NCBI GenBank assembly: GCA_020633075.1
Contig: JACKEI010000005.1
Coordinates: 62,001-126,000, forward strand
Length of the DNA: 64,000 nucleotides
Direction: 5' to 3'
From: Sandaracinaceae bacterium
GTDB taxonomy: Bacteria; Myxococcota_A; Polyangia; Polyangiales; Houyiibacteriaceae
The notes beneath the pieces were generated by a model that was given only the letters and a program-made list of their open reading frames with translations, was not told the DNA's origin and made no database searches. Each line of letters begins with the position of its first letter. Within the stretch, counting starts at the first letter, position 1. The position numbers were made by a program, and so were the translations under genes. Below are positions 22,620-31,698 of this stretch, piece after piece.

Positions 22620-23672
22620 ATGACCGCAGACGAAGCAAGCACGGGCATCCCCTGGCGCATGGCGTGGGAGCTGCTCCGTGCGCTCCCCGAGAAGCGCAAC
22701 GAGGTGCTGGCGGTGCTCAACGGCGCGGTCGGAGACCGGCTCGAGCAGCAGCGCTCGCCGCTGCGGACGTCCATGCGCCTGCTCGTCCACGGGCGCGAGC
22801 TGGACCTCGAGGGTGACCTACGTGGGCAGCTCGAAGGAGTGCGGCCGCGCGTGCTGGTGCTCGCGCACGGGTTCATGTGCACCGAGTCCATCTGGACGTT
22901 CCCCAACGGCAAGGGGCGCAGCTTCGGGGAGCGCCTGGCCGAGGACGTGGGCGTCACGCCGGTCTACGTGCGCTACAACTCCGGCCGGCACATCTCGGTC
23001 AACGGGCGCGAGCTGGCCCACGCCCTCGAGCGCCTCTTCGCTGTGTGGCCGGTGCCCGTCGAAGAAGTGAACGTCATGGGCTACAGCATGGGCGGGCTCG
23101 TGACGCGCAGCGCCACGCACTACGCCGAGGAGGCCGGGCACCGCTGGCTGGCTCTCACGGAGCGGCTGTTCTTGTTGGGTGTGCCCATGCGCGGCCTGAC
23201 CTTCGAGCAGCTGATGGGCGCGTCGTCGTTCATCCTGCGGACCATCCCCACGCCGGTGACGCGGATCACGGCGTGGGTGCTGAACCAGCGCAGCGCGGGC
23301 GTGAAGGACCTGCGCCACGGCTACATCGTGGACGAGGAGTGGCAGGACCAGGACGTGGACCGCTTCACCTTCGGGAGGCAGCACACGGTGCCGCTCGCGC
23401 GCGGCGTGCACCACTACGTCGTCGCCGGGAACCTGGCCGGGCACGAGCACCACCCGCTGGCCAAGTTCCTGGGGGACGCGCTGGTCACCCCCTACAGCGC
23501 CAAGGACGAGGGCTTCACCGGGACCCCCTCCGCCCGCGCCGCGCACGCGACGCGGGTGTTCGACGGACTCAGCCACATGGCCATCGTCAACCACGACGCG
23601 GTCTACGATCAGATCCTGCGCTGGTGGCTCTACGGCCCTCCCGGGCTCCCGTGCGAGAGTGCCGACGCGTGA
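22620..23672 (+). CDS. Alpha/beta hydrolase (PGAP1/lipase-like)
   Basis: 350 residues from the ATG at 22620; the frame is open for 2.2 kb upstream but there it is only the shadow of the haloperoxidase gene. Core: 'PRVLVLAHGFMCTESIWTF' with the His-Gly oxyanion strand, then GYSMGGLVTRSA with nucleophile Ser156, characteristic of PGAP1-like and triacylglycerol lipase-like hydrolases; 'GLSHMAIVNHDAVY' supplies the late catalytic His. No signal peptide, so probably cytoplasmic. The stop overlaps the GTG start of the nuclease gene. Confidence 0.8.
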   Translation: MTADEASTGIPWRMAWELLRALPEKRNEVLAVLNGAVGDRLEQQRSPLRTSMRLLVHGRELDLEGDLRGQLEGVRPRVLVLAHGFMCTESIWTFPNGKGRSFGERLAEDVGVTPVYVRYNSGRHISVNGRELAHALERLFAVWPVPVEEVNVMGYSMGGLVTRSATHYAEEAGHRWLALTERLFLLGVPMRGLTFEQLMGASSFILRTIPTPVTRITAWVLNQRSAGVKDLRHGYIVDEEWQDQDVDRFTFGRQHTVPLARGVHHYVVAGNLAGHEHHPLAKFLGDALVTPYSAKDEGFTGTPSARAAHATRVFDGLSHMAIVNHDAVYDQILRWWLYGPPGLPCESADA

Positions 23673-24487
23673 AGGACTTCGATCGCAAGTTCGGACCCGA
23701 CTTGGTCGCGGGGCTGCCGACCACGCCCGCAGTCTACCTCTTCAGCGACGACACGGGTCAGGTGGTCTATGTCGGCAAGGCCAAGAACGTGCGGCGCCGG
23801 CTGTCCAGCTACCGCAACGCCACGCGGCGCAAGGTACATCGCAAGCTGCGGGTCATCGTGCGCGCCGCCAGCCACCTCGAGGTTCGGCCGATGCCCAGCG
23901 AGGCGGAGGCGCTCGTGCTGGAGAACGAGCTGATCCGCACGCTGCGACCGCCGCTCAACGTGGACGGCAAGTTCGACTTTCTCTACCCCGCCATTGGCCT
24001 CGCGCACAGCGATCGACAGACCCTGCTCGGCTTCACGACCGACTGCGACGCCTACGAGGCCTACGGCCTCCGCTGGTTCGGCTGCTTTCGCTCACGGGGC
24101 CGCGCCAAGGACGCGTTCGAGTCGCTGACGGTACTGCTCGGCCTGCTCGGACACCTCGAGAGGGGCGCCGCGCGCGCCTCATACCCGCGCATCCGTGGGT
24201 CTCAGCTACTGAGCTTCCGCCAGGTGGGCGCCTCCCAGGCGGCGGCGCTCGAGGCCTACCTCGTGGGCGCGGATCTGGAGGGCCTGCGCGCGCTGGCCGC
24301 GTGCCTGCTGGACAAGCCCCGCGCCCGTCGGGGAGCCACGGACGTACAGGCCCACCTCCAGAGGCTCTCCGAGTTCCATCAGAGCGACCTCGCGCCGCTA
24401 TACGCCGCGCTCCGGGACGCGGGCCGGCCGGGCACCTTCGTCCCCCAGCAAGAGCGGGACACGCTCTTCATTCGGCAGCGTGGCTGA
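23669..24487 (+). CDS. GIY-YIG nuclease-like protein (UvrC N-terminal type)
   Basis: 272 residues from a GTG that overlaps the preceding stop (GTGA). The N-terminal 90 residues are a GIY-YIG domain of UvrC/Cho type: 'TPAVYLFSDDTGQVVYVGKA', 'KNVRRRLSSYRNA', 'EAEALVLENELIRTLRPPLN' (with the conserved Arg, Glu and Asn of the family). The GIY first motif is degenerate (AVYLF). The remaining ~180 residues are Arg-rich and helical without a recognisable UvrBC, endonuclease V or HhH domain. It may be a Cho-like repair nuclease or a stand-alone nuclease. Coupled to a hydrolase gene with no obvious link. Confidence 0.78.
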   Translation: MKDFDRKFGPDLVAGLPTTPAVYLFSDDTGQVVYVGKAKNVRRRLSSYRNATRRKVHRKLRVIVRAASHLEVRPMPSEAEALVLENELIRTLRPPLNVDGKFDFLYPAIGLAHSDRQTLLGFTTDCDAYEAYGLRWFGCFRSRGRAKDAFESLTVLLGLLGHLERGAARASYPRIRGSQLLSFRQVGASQAAALEAYLVGADLEGLRALAACLLDKPRARRGATDVQAHLQRLSEFHQSDLAPLYAALRDAGRPGTFVPQQERDTLFIRQRG

Positions 24488-24505
24488 CGGATCGCGACGG
24501 CGACG

Positions 24506-26662
24506 TCAACCTGCGGCGGCGCTCTGCCGCGCTGCCCCGAGCGCCTCGTAGACGGCGGCCGCGAGGACGTGCGCCGCGACGGGCTTCTCGAGCGTGCACG
24601 CGAAGCCCTGGGTGTCGATGACCTCCTCGTGGTGACCGGACATGAGGATCACCGGACCGTCGAAGTGCGCTTCACGCAAGCGCTCGAAGAGCTCGCGCCC
24701 GCCCATCCCGGGCATGACCGCGTCCGTGAGGACCAGGTCGACGCTCTCGCGAGCGACGATGCTGAGCGCCGCTCGCCCCGACCACGCAAGCTCCACGTCG
24801 TAGCCGCAGGCCTCCAGCACGGCCTTGGCGGCCAGCAGCGGCCCATCACGGTCGTCTACGACGAGGACCCGGCCGCGCCCGACCGGCAGAGCGGCGCGCT
24901 GCTCCTCCACAGGGACCATGCTCTCCGACGCGGGCTCCGCAGGGACCCACATCTCCACCAAGGTCCCTTCGCCGGGAGCGGACTCGAGGTGCACGAAGCC
25001 CCCATGGTCGGCGGCGGCGGCGTGCACCATGGCCAGGCCCAGGCCCGTGCCCTCCTCCGGCGAGCGCGTGGTGAAGAAGGGCTCGAAGACGCGCGTGTGC
25101 ATCTCTTCGGGGATGCCGCAGCCGTCGTCCCGCACGAAAAGCACCAGGTAGTCCCCGGCGACTCTGCCTGTGCCCCCGGACTCGTGGCGCAAGGCCACGC
25201 CGATGGTGATGACCCCGTCGGTGGTGGTGGCGTGCTGTGCGTTGAGGGCCAGGTTGAGCAGCCCTTGCTCCAAGACCCCGACGTCGCCCAGGAAGTAGCC
25301 CAGCGCGTCTTCGTCGAGCTCGATCCGCACGTCGCGCGCACCCGACGCGCCGCGCTCGATGAGCACCGCGACCCGGCTCGCGAGATCCCGCGGCCGGAAC
25401 GCGACGCGGGCGCCGCTCGGGGCGCGCGAGAGCGCGCGCAGGCGCTTCGCGAGCTCCGCGGCCCGCAGCATGCTCTGCTCCATCAAGTCCACGTACGACT
25501 GTCCACGCGGGCCCAGCTCGGGCATGCGTCGCAGCAGGCCGACACCTCCCAGCATGCCACTCAGGAGGTTGTTGAAGTCGTGCGCGATGCCGCCTGCGAG
25601 CGTCCCGAGCGCCTGCATCTTCTGGGCCTGCATCAGCTCGCGCTCCTGGCCGCGACTCTTTTCGCGCAGGTCCCGCTCGTAGGCCTGATAGCCCAGCGTG
25701 CGCACCGCCAGGGAGGCCACCAAGAGCAAGCCGCCACCGAGGAACACGGGCACCAGCTCCGGGCTCCACTGAGCGCGGTAGACGTAGGTGATGACCACCA
25801 CCACGCCGAGCATCGCCGAGGGCACCAGCGCATCCCAGACTGAGCCCTCGCGCAGGCGCGGTGGCGTGGCCCCTGCCGGCAGCTCGTCTTCCAGGTGGGC
25901 GGCTGCGATGACGAACGCGAACCCGACCACCCAGAGCACATCGAGGTCGTGCCCGGCCTCGTAGGAGTGAGTCAGCAGCGAGTGCGCGTACAGCGTGGTC
26001 ACCAAGGTGTGGACGGCGGTCGCGGCGATCAGCCAGCCCAGCACCCGTCCGTTCTCGCGCCACTCACGCTGCCAGTACGTCACGAGGGCGAACGAGAGCG
26101 CCGAGAAGTGCAGCACCGGATAGCCCAGCGCGCACACCACGTACCAGACCGAGACGTCGGCGCGCGCCGGCACGTAGTAGAGGATCGCGGTGGACATGAT
26201 CATCGACGCGAACATCACGCCGTAGTCGCCCACCAGCTTGAGACCGATGGCGGTGTCGCGCTCGTCGCGGCCGTACTCGTAGAAGCCCATGACGAAGGGC
26301 AGGACCATGCCCTGGAAGCCGAGCTCGCTGATGGCGGGGAAGGGCGTGAATTCTTCGAGCGCGAGCTCGAAGTAGCTCCACGCGAGCATGCCCACGAACC
26401 ACAGGGTGCAGCCGGCACCGAACCAGCGCCACGCCCGAGCGCGGCTGCGATGAGGGGTGCGGCGCGCGGTGCGGAGGCACTTCCAGGCCGCGAGGAAGCT
26501 GACCAGAGTCCAGCCGAGGTTGGCCCACGCGTGGACGAGCGTCTGGTGCTGGCGGAGCCCGACGTCGCCGACCAAGAAGAGCAAGGTGCCCGCCCCGAGC
26601 GCCGCCAGGACCCGCGGCGGTACGCGCGCGCGGGGCGACTCGTTCTGCAGCGTGAGATCCAC
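24506..26662 (-). CDS. Hybrid sensor histidine kinase with receiver domain
   Basis: 718 residues. Residues of about 18-325 hold a cluster of hydrophobic helices (likely 8 or more), an unidentified membrane sensor. A HisKA dimerisation helix carries the phosphoacceptor His in 'GGIAHDFNNLLSGM' near residue 360, followed by a HATPase ('LLNLALNAQHATT', 'DDGCGIPEEMHTRVFEPFFT' and 'GTGLGLAMVHAAAADHGG' as N, G1 and G2 boxes). The last ~115 residues are a receiver with phosphoacceptor Asp in 'VLTDAVMPGMGG' near 645. No output partner is adjacent. It follows the glycogen-locus glucokinase after 53 bases on the same strand and could be co-transcribed. Confidence 0.92.
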   Translation of the reverse strand: MDLTLQNESPRARVPPRVLAALGAGTLLFLVGDVGLRQHQTLVHAWANLGWTLVSFLAAWKCLRTARRTPHRSRARAWRWFGAGCTLWFVGMLAWSYFELALEEFTPFPAISELGFQGMVLPFVMGFYEYGRDERDTAIGLKLVGDYGVMFASMIMSTAILYYVPARADVSVWYVVCALGYPVLHFSALSFALVTYWQREWRENGRVLGWLIAATAVHTLVTTLYAHSLLTHSYEAGHDLDVLWVVGFAFVIAAAHLEDELPAGATPPRLREGSVWDALVPSAMLGVVVVITYVYRAQWSPELVPVFLGGGLLLVASLAVRTLGYQAYERDLREKSRGQERELMQAQKMQALGTLAGGIAHDFNNLLSGMLGGVGLLRRMPELGPRGQSYVDLMEQSMLRAAELAKRLRALSRAPSGARVAFRPRDLASRVAVLIERGASGARDVRIELDEDALGYFLGDVGVLEQGLLNLALNAQHATTTDGVITIGVALRHESGGTGRVAGDYLVLFVRDDGCGIPEEMHTRVFEPFFTTRSPEEGTGLGLAMVHAAAADHGGFVHLESAPGEGTLVEMWVPAEPASESMVPVEEQRAALPVGRGRVLVVDDRDGPLLAAKAVLEACGYDVELAWSGRAALSIVARESVDLVLTDAVMPGMGGRELFERLREAHFDGPVILMSGHHEEVIDTQGFACTLEKPVAAHVLAAAVYEALGAARQSAAAG

Positions 26663-26715
26663 GTAGCGTCAGGATGCGCGCGCGTGGAAGCCGCCACAAG
26701 CCCGTAGGGCACCCG

Positions 26716-27789
26716 TCAGCCGGCGAGAGCCTGGGCCAAGCGCGCCGCACCGCGCATCCCGGTGTCCGCGGGCAGCGCGACCGCGACATGCAGCGGCTCG
26801 AGCACGGCGCGCAGCCGGCCCTTGTCCAGGAAGGCCGGCATGAAGGCGTGGCGCAGGACGGGCAGCAGCCCCGCCGCCATGCCACCCGTGATGACGACCC
26901 CCCCCGCCGGCAGGAGCCCGAGGGCTGCGTCGCCAGCGTGCGCACCGTAGAGGGAGACGAAGCGCTGCACGGCCAGCGTGCAGGCGGGGTCGCCGTTGGG
27001 GCCTTGCCCGTAGAGGCCGATCACCTGCGCGCCTTGCTGCGCCACCGCGTCGCGCATGGCGTCGGAGGTGCTCGCGGCGCCGGTCTCGGCGACGTAGTGG
27101 TAGAGCTCCACCAGGCCCAGGCCCGAGACTACGCGCTCCACGCTCACGCGGCCGTGTCGCGCCCGCAGCCACACCAAGAGGCCGTCCTCGAAGGCGTCAC
27201 GGGGCGCGAAGCTCTGGTGCCCCCCTTCGGAGGCGAACACGCGAGGCGGCTGCGGCGGGGCTTCGCTGCCGAGAGGGGGCACGACCCAGGCCTGACCGAG
27301 CCCCGTCCCAGCGCCGAGCACCAAGCGCGCGCCCGTGGGGCTTCGCTCGCCCTGCTGCAGCACCTCGAGCTCACTCGCAGCGAGGGTCTCGGTGCCGTGC
27401 GCCATCGCCTCGAAGTCGTTGACCAGGCGCACGCGTGGGGCGCCCGTGCGCGCGCGCAGGCTGGCTTCCGAGATGGTCCAAGGGAGGTTGGTGATGCGGC
27501 TCTCGCCGTCGCGCACCGGCCCCGCGCAGGCGAGCACGATGGCCACCGGGACCCCGTGACCCGAGTGCCCGAGAAAGTCGATCACCACGTCCTCGAGCCC
27601 GTGATGCGCGGCGAGCCCGACGCTGTCGAGATCCACCCGCGACAGCGGCGCAGGCCCTGCTGCGCCCAGGGCATCCGGCGCCGAAGCGAGCCCCGCGCCA
27701 GACCCGCCCGCACACGCGTAGAGCGCCAGGCGCGTGTGCGTCCCGCCGATGTCCCCGGCCAGCACCACAGGGGGCGTGCCGGCGCTCAC
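26716..27789 (-). CDS. glk: Glucokinase
   Basis: 357 residues from a GTG at 27789 overlapping the stop of the MalQ-GlgB gene; the frame is open further upstream only as a shadow. Phosphorylates glucose with ATP. Motifs of the GlcK/ROK-like fold: 'LAGDIGGTHTRLALYACAGG', 'ACAGPVRDGESRITNLPWTI', 'LVLGAGTGLGQAW', 'ASEGGHQSFAPRDAFEDGLL'. Length and motif order fit the bacterial Glk (TIGR00749) type, slightly longer than E. coli. Coupling to the MalQ-GlgB gene fits recycling of glucose released by disproportionation and debranching. Confidence 0.93.
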   Translation of the reverse strand: MSAGTPPVVLAGDIGGTHTRLALYACAGGSGAGLASAPDALGAAGPAPLSRVDLDSVGLAAHHGLEDVVIDFLGHSGHGVPVAIVLACAGPVRDGESRITNLPWTISEASLRARTGAPRVRLVNDFEAMAHGTETLAASELEVLQQGERSPTGARLVLGAGTGLGQAWVVPPLGSEAPPQPPRVFASEGGHQSFAPRDAFEDGLLVWLRARHGRVSVERVVSGLGLVELYHYVAETGAASTSDAMRDAVAQQGAQVIGLYGQGPNGDPACTLAVQRFVSLYGAHAGDAALGLLPAGGVVITGGMAAGLLPVLRHAFMPAFLDKGRLRAVLEPLHVAVALPADTGMRGAARLAQALAG

Positions 27790-30700
27790 CGAGGCGACCT
27801 CAGAAAGAGCGCCCCCAGCGGCGGAAGCTCGAGCGCCAGCGAGTGCCCGCGACCCTGCGCGCCGATGGGCTCGCTGGTCACCGCGCCGGCGTTGCCCACG
27901 CCCGAGCCGGCGAAGAGGTCCGCGTCCGAGTTGAGCAGCTCGCGCCACGTCCCGGGAGTCAGCACCCCAACGCGGTAGCCGTGACGCGGCACCGGCGTGA
28001 AGTTGAAGACGCACAGCACGCGCGCGCCGTCGCGGGCGATGCGCTCGAAGGCCAGCACGCTCCACTCCGCGTTGCGGGTCTCCACCCACTCGAAGCCCTC
28101 GGGCACGAAGTCCAGCTCGTACAGCGCCGGCTCGCTGCGGTACACGTGGTTGAGCGCAGCCAGCAGCTCGAAGACCCCACGGTGGGTCGGCCAGTCCAAC
28201 AAGCCGAAGTCCAGCGCGCCGTCGTGTGACCACTCGTTCCAGGGGGCGAGCTCGGCCCCTTGGAAGAGCAGCTTGTGCCCGGGCTGCGCGAACATGAACG
28301 CGTAGAGCAGGCGCAGGTTGGCGAACTGCTGCCACGCGTCCCCGGGCATCTTCGCCAGCAGCGAGCCCTTCCCGTGCACCACCTCGTCGTGCGAGAGGGG
28401 CAGCACGAAGTTCTCGGTGCAGGCGTACATGGAGCGGAAGGTCAGCTGGTCCTGGTGGAAGCGCCGGTGAATCGGGTCGCGCGCGAAGTAACGCAGCACG
28501 TCGTTCATCCAGCCCATGTCCCACTTGAAGCCGAAGCCGAGCCCACCCACCCAGGTGGGACGCGACACCATCGGCCAGGAGGTGGACTCCTCCGCTGCCG
28601 TCTGCGCGTCCGGAAAGCGACCGTAGAGCACCTCGTTCAGGCGCCGCAGAAAGCCGATGGCCTCGAGGTTCTCGCGCCCGCCGTGCTCGTTGGGAATCCA
28701 CTCTCCCGGGCGCCGGGAGTAGTCGAGGTAGAGCATGGAGGCCACGCCGTCCACGCGCAGTCCGTCCACGTGGAAGTGCTCCAGCCAGTAGACCGCGCTC
28801 GAGATCAGGAACGACTGCACCTCGCGCCGCCCGTAGTTGAAGATCAGGCTCTTCCAGTCCGGGTGGACGCCACGGCGCGGGTCCTCGTGCTCGTAGAGGC
28901 AGGTTCCGTCGTAGCGAGCGAGCGCGAACGCGTCCGAGGGGAAGTGCCCGGGGACCCAGTCGAGGATCACGCCGATGCCCGCGCGATGCAGCGTGTCCAC
29001 CAGCGCCATCAGCTCCTCGGGGGAGCCGTAGCGCGAGGAGGCCGCGAAGAAGCCAGTCACCTGGTAGCCCCACGACGCATAGAAGGGGTGCTCCATGACG
29101 GGCAGCAGCTCGACGTGCGTGAACCCCAGGCGGAGGACGTGCTCCACCAGCAGCGGCGCAGCCTCCGCGTAGCTCAGCCAGCTGCCGTCCGGACGCCTGC
29201 GCCAAGAGCCCAGGTGCAGCTCGTAGATGGACACGGGCGCGCCCGTGCGCTGCTTGTCGTGCCGCGCCTCCATCCACGCGGCGTCGCTCCAGGTGAAGTC
29301 GTGCACGTGCACGATGGAGGCCGTGTGCGGCGGGTGCTCCGCGCGGCGCGCGAAGGGGTCGGCCTTGTCGAGGTGCGCCCCGTCGCGCGTGACGATGCGG
29401 TACTTGTAGAGGTCTCCCGCGTGCGCCCCCGGCACGAAGCCCGCCCACACGCCGGAGCTGCCCTGCGGGAAGAGGGGCTGACGCTCCGGCCACCAGTCGT
29501 TGAACGAACCCAACGCGGACACCGAGCGCGCGTTGGGTGCCCACACGGCGAAGTAGACACCCGCGACGCCCTCGTGCTCCCCGGGGTGGGCGCCCATGAC
29601 GTCGAAGAGGCGCTCGTGGGTGCCCTCGTTGAAGAGGTAGAGGTCTTGCTCCTGCGCCAGCGACGCGTTGATGGAGGCACTCGCGCGCGGCCCTCTGGGC
29701 GGCTCTGCAGGGGACAGCGCGGGGCGCCGCAGCAGCGAGAGCCCGGTGGACACGCGCTCGTCCTCGGCCAGCTCGCTCAGGCTCAGCGCCAGCCGGCCGC
29801 GCCAGTTGGCGGCCTCGGGCCCGGTCCCAGGGACGTTCTGCGGGCGCGTCTCGTGCCAGAGGTCCTCGAGGTTCACCAGCACACGCCGCGCCGCAGAGGC
29901 CGCGAGCTTGCGCAGCTCCGTGGCCAGCGCCGCGGGGAGCCCGCTCTCGCTACCGCCGGTCGCCAGGTAGTGCGCCGCGAAAGGCGGCATGTCGTGCGTG
30001 TTCAGGCTGGCGACCGAGTTCTCGGGCAACGCCCCGCTCGCCGCGCTGCCAGCCTCGTACTGCGCCACGTGCAGCCGACCGATGCCGTGCCGCGCCATCG
30101 CCGCGCGCACGGCGTCCGGGACGGTCCCGAGGTCCTCGCCCACCACGTAGGTCTGGTGGCGGTGCGACTCGATGGTGAGCACCGCGTACAGCTCCTCGGC
30201 CGGCTGACGCACGTACACGCCCTCGCGCGCTCCGAGCCCGTGCGGCACGCAGTAGCTGCGGTGCAGGCCCATGACGTGGTCGATACGCAGGACCTCCGAG
30301 AACTCCATCTGCCGCGCCACCGAGCGGCGGAAGTAGGCGTGCGCGCTCTGCCGCGAGCGCACCGGATGCAGAGGCGCGAAGCCCCAGTCCTGACCCCCGT
30401 CGAACAGCGTGTCGGGGGGAGCGCCCTGGCTGCAGCCCGCCAGCAGCGCATCACGGAAGCGGTAGGCGTCGTAGCCGCGCGGGTGCGCCCCGAGGGGCAT
30501 GTCCAGGTAGAGCCCGACCTCGCGCGCGAACGCGCTCTCGGCCACCTGCGCCAGCTGCTCGCTCAGGCGCCACTGCACGTAGAGCTCGTAGCGCACGGCC
30601 GGATGCTCGGGCGGCAGCCAGCGCGCCTCGTCCACCCACGCGTCGAAGGACTGGCCGGGGGCCTCGTGCGTGGCGACGAAGCGCGCGTAGTCCAGCGCCT

Positions 30701-31631
30701 CGGGGTGCTCGAGCGACCACGCGTCGAGGGCTTCGCGCGTCATGACGTGCGCTTCGGCCACCCGGTGCAGCTGCTCCGTGAGGGCGCGCTTGGTGGCCGC
30801 GACGCGCACGTAGTCCACCTCCCGCGAGGCCGCCGCGTCTCCCTGCTGCGCGTTGGCGAGCGCCGCGCGCACCTCTTCCGGCGCGAGCGACGCCTCGGGC
30901 AGCGCGTCGAGGGCCAGGTAGAGGGCCGAGAACCACAGACGGCTGATGGGCGCGTAGGGGCTCGGGTCGAAGGGGGCGCGCAGGAAGGTCGCCGTCAGCG
31001 GCAAGGTCGCGAGCGTCGCGCCGCCCCGGTCCCCCACCAGCAGCGCGAGTTGCTCCAGGTCGCGCAGGTCACCGATGCCCACGCTGCGCTCGGAGCGGAG
31101 CGCGTACGTGGGCGCGAACACGCCCCAGCTGCGCGTCTCGCGCCCCTGCCAGACCTGCTCGGGGGCCGAGAAGATGGCGCCCCGGTGCGGCTGCCCCGCG
31201 TCCTCCAAGCGGACCTCGTGGTAGCCGATGGGCAGGGTGTGGGGGAGCAGCCAGCGGCGCGTGTGGGGGTCTTCGCGAGGGGCAGCGAGGGGCAGCGAGC
31301 CCAGCGTGCGCGTCTCGCTGAAGCGCTCACCGCTCTCGAGCACGACCTCCAGGGTGACCAGGCGGTCCAGCGCCGCCGGGTCTGCGGCGAGGCGCACGGG
31401 CAGCACCCCCAGCCCCTCCCAGAAGACCGTCACGGGCGGAAGCGCGACGGCTGTGTCCGCCGCCCGGGCCGGGCTGTCCGTCGGAGCCCCTGCGGGCTCG
31501 GCCCCCAGCGCACGGAGGATCGCCCGGAGCGCATCGGGCGAGGCCTCACGCAGGGACCCGTCGATGTCGTAGTAGCTCGGTTCGACGCCGAGCTCGCGCG
31601 CTCGCTCGCGGAGTTCTGAGAGTTCTTGCAT
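27786..31631 (-). CDS. malQ-glgB: Fused 4-alpha-glucanotransferase (MalQ) and glycogen branching enzyme (GlgB)
   Basis: A single uninterrupted reading frame of 1281 residues. Residues of about 1-620 are MalQ: 'WGVFAPTYALRSERSVGIGD' and catalytic blocks RIDH near residue 450, GEDLG near 497 and NTHD near 544, at almost the same positions as D448, E496 and D548 of E. coli MalQ. A short linker rich in Pro, Arg and Ser leads to GlgB, whose start (LYLFNEGTHERL) falls near residue 664: 'VYFAVWAPNARSVSALG' CBM48, then GH13 catalytic blocks 'GLRVDGVASMLYLD' near 958, 'AEESTSWP' near 1013 and 'LSHDEVVHG' near 1081. Disproportionation and branching are thus tethered. Start: the ATG at 31631, 67 bases from the divergent glgX. 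No frameshift seen. Confidence 0.9.
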   Translation of the reverse strand: MQELSELRERARELGVEPSYYDIDGSLREASPDALRAILRALGAEPAGAPTDSPARAADTAVALPPVTVFWEGLGVLPVRLAADPAALDRLVTLEVVLESGERFSETRTLGSLPLAAPREDPHTRRWLLPHTLPIGYHEVRLEDAGQPHRGAIFSAPEQVWQGRETRSWGVFAPTYALRSERSVGIGDLRDLEQLALLVGDRGGATLATLPLTATFLRAPFDPSPYAPISRLWFSALYLALDALPEASLAPEEVRAALANAQQGDAAASREVDYVRVAATKRALTEQLHRVAEAHVMTREALDAWSLEHPEALDYARFVATHEAPGQSFDAWVDEARWLPPEHPAVRYELYVQWRLSEQLAQVAESAFAREVGLYLDMPLGAHPRGYDAYRFRDALLAGCSQGAPPDTLFDGGQDWGFAPLHPVRSRQSAHAYFRRSVARQMEFSEVLRIDHVMGLHRSYCVPHGLGAREGVYVRQPAEELYAVLTIESHRHQTYVVGEDLGTVPDAVRAAMARHGIGRLHVAQYEAGSAASGALPENSVASLNTHDMPPFAAHYLATGGSESGLPAALATELRKLAASAARRVLVNLEDLWHETRPQNVPGTGPEAANWRGRLALSLSELAEDERVSTGLSLLRRPALSPAEPPRGPRASASINASLAQEQDLYLFNEGTHERLFDVMGAHPGEHEGVAGVYFAVWAPNARSVSALGSFNDWWPERQPLFPQGSSGVWAGFVPGAHAGDLYKYRIVTRDGAHLDKADPFARRAEHPPHTASIVHVHDFTWSDAAWMEARHDKQRTGAPVSIYELHLGSWRRRPDGSWLSYAEAAPLLVEHVLRLGFTHVELLPVMEHPFYASWGYQVTGFFAASSRYGSPEELMALVDTLHRAGIGVILDWVPGHFPSDAFALARYDGTCLYEHEDPRRGVHPDWKSLIFNYGRREVQSFLISSAVYWLEHFHVDGLRVDGVASMLYLDYSRRPGEWIPNEHGGRENLEAIGFLRRLNEVLYGRFPDAQTAAEESTSWPMVSRPTWVGGLGFGFKWDMGWMNDVLRYFARDPIHRRFHQDQLTFRSMYACTENFVLPLSHDEVVHGKGSLLAKMPGDAWQQFANLRLLYAFMFAQPGHKLLFQGAELAPWNEWSHDGALDFGLLDWPTHRGVFELLAALNHVYRSEPALYELDFVPEGFEWVETRNAEWSVLAFERIARDGARVLCVFNFTPVPRHGYRVGVLTPGTWRELLNSDADLFAGSGVGNAGAVTSEPIGAQGRGHSLALELPPLGALFLRSPR

Positions 31632-31657
31632 ACGCTGCGCTCGGCGTTGGTTGCGGC

Positions 31658-31683
31658 CGGGAGGTGTCCACTGTAGCCTCCCG
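31658..31683 (+). promoter_or_regulatory. Inverted repeat in the malQ-glgB / glgX divergent gap
   Basis: CGGGAGG and CCTCCCG, a perfect 7-base inverted repeat with a 12-base spacer, in the 67-base gap that must hold promoters for both genes. Could be a shared operator; given the GC content, chance is not excluded. Confidence 0.35.
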
Positions 31684-31698
31684 CGCTGGCGGTTCTAG

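Noticed and set aside
28260..31619. A 1119-codon open frame on the plus strand opposite the MalQ-GlgB gene
   Set aside because: It is a complement of a strongly conserved enzyme, Arg/Val/Glu/His-rich and without motifs. Long antisense frames are expected in GC-rich genomes.
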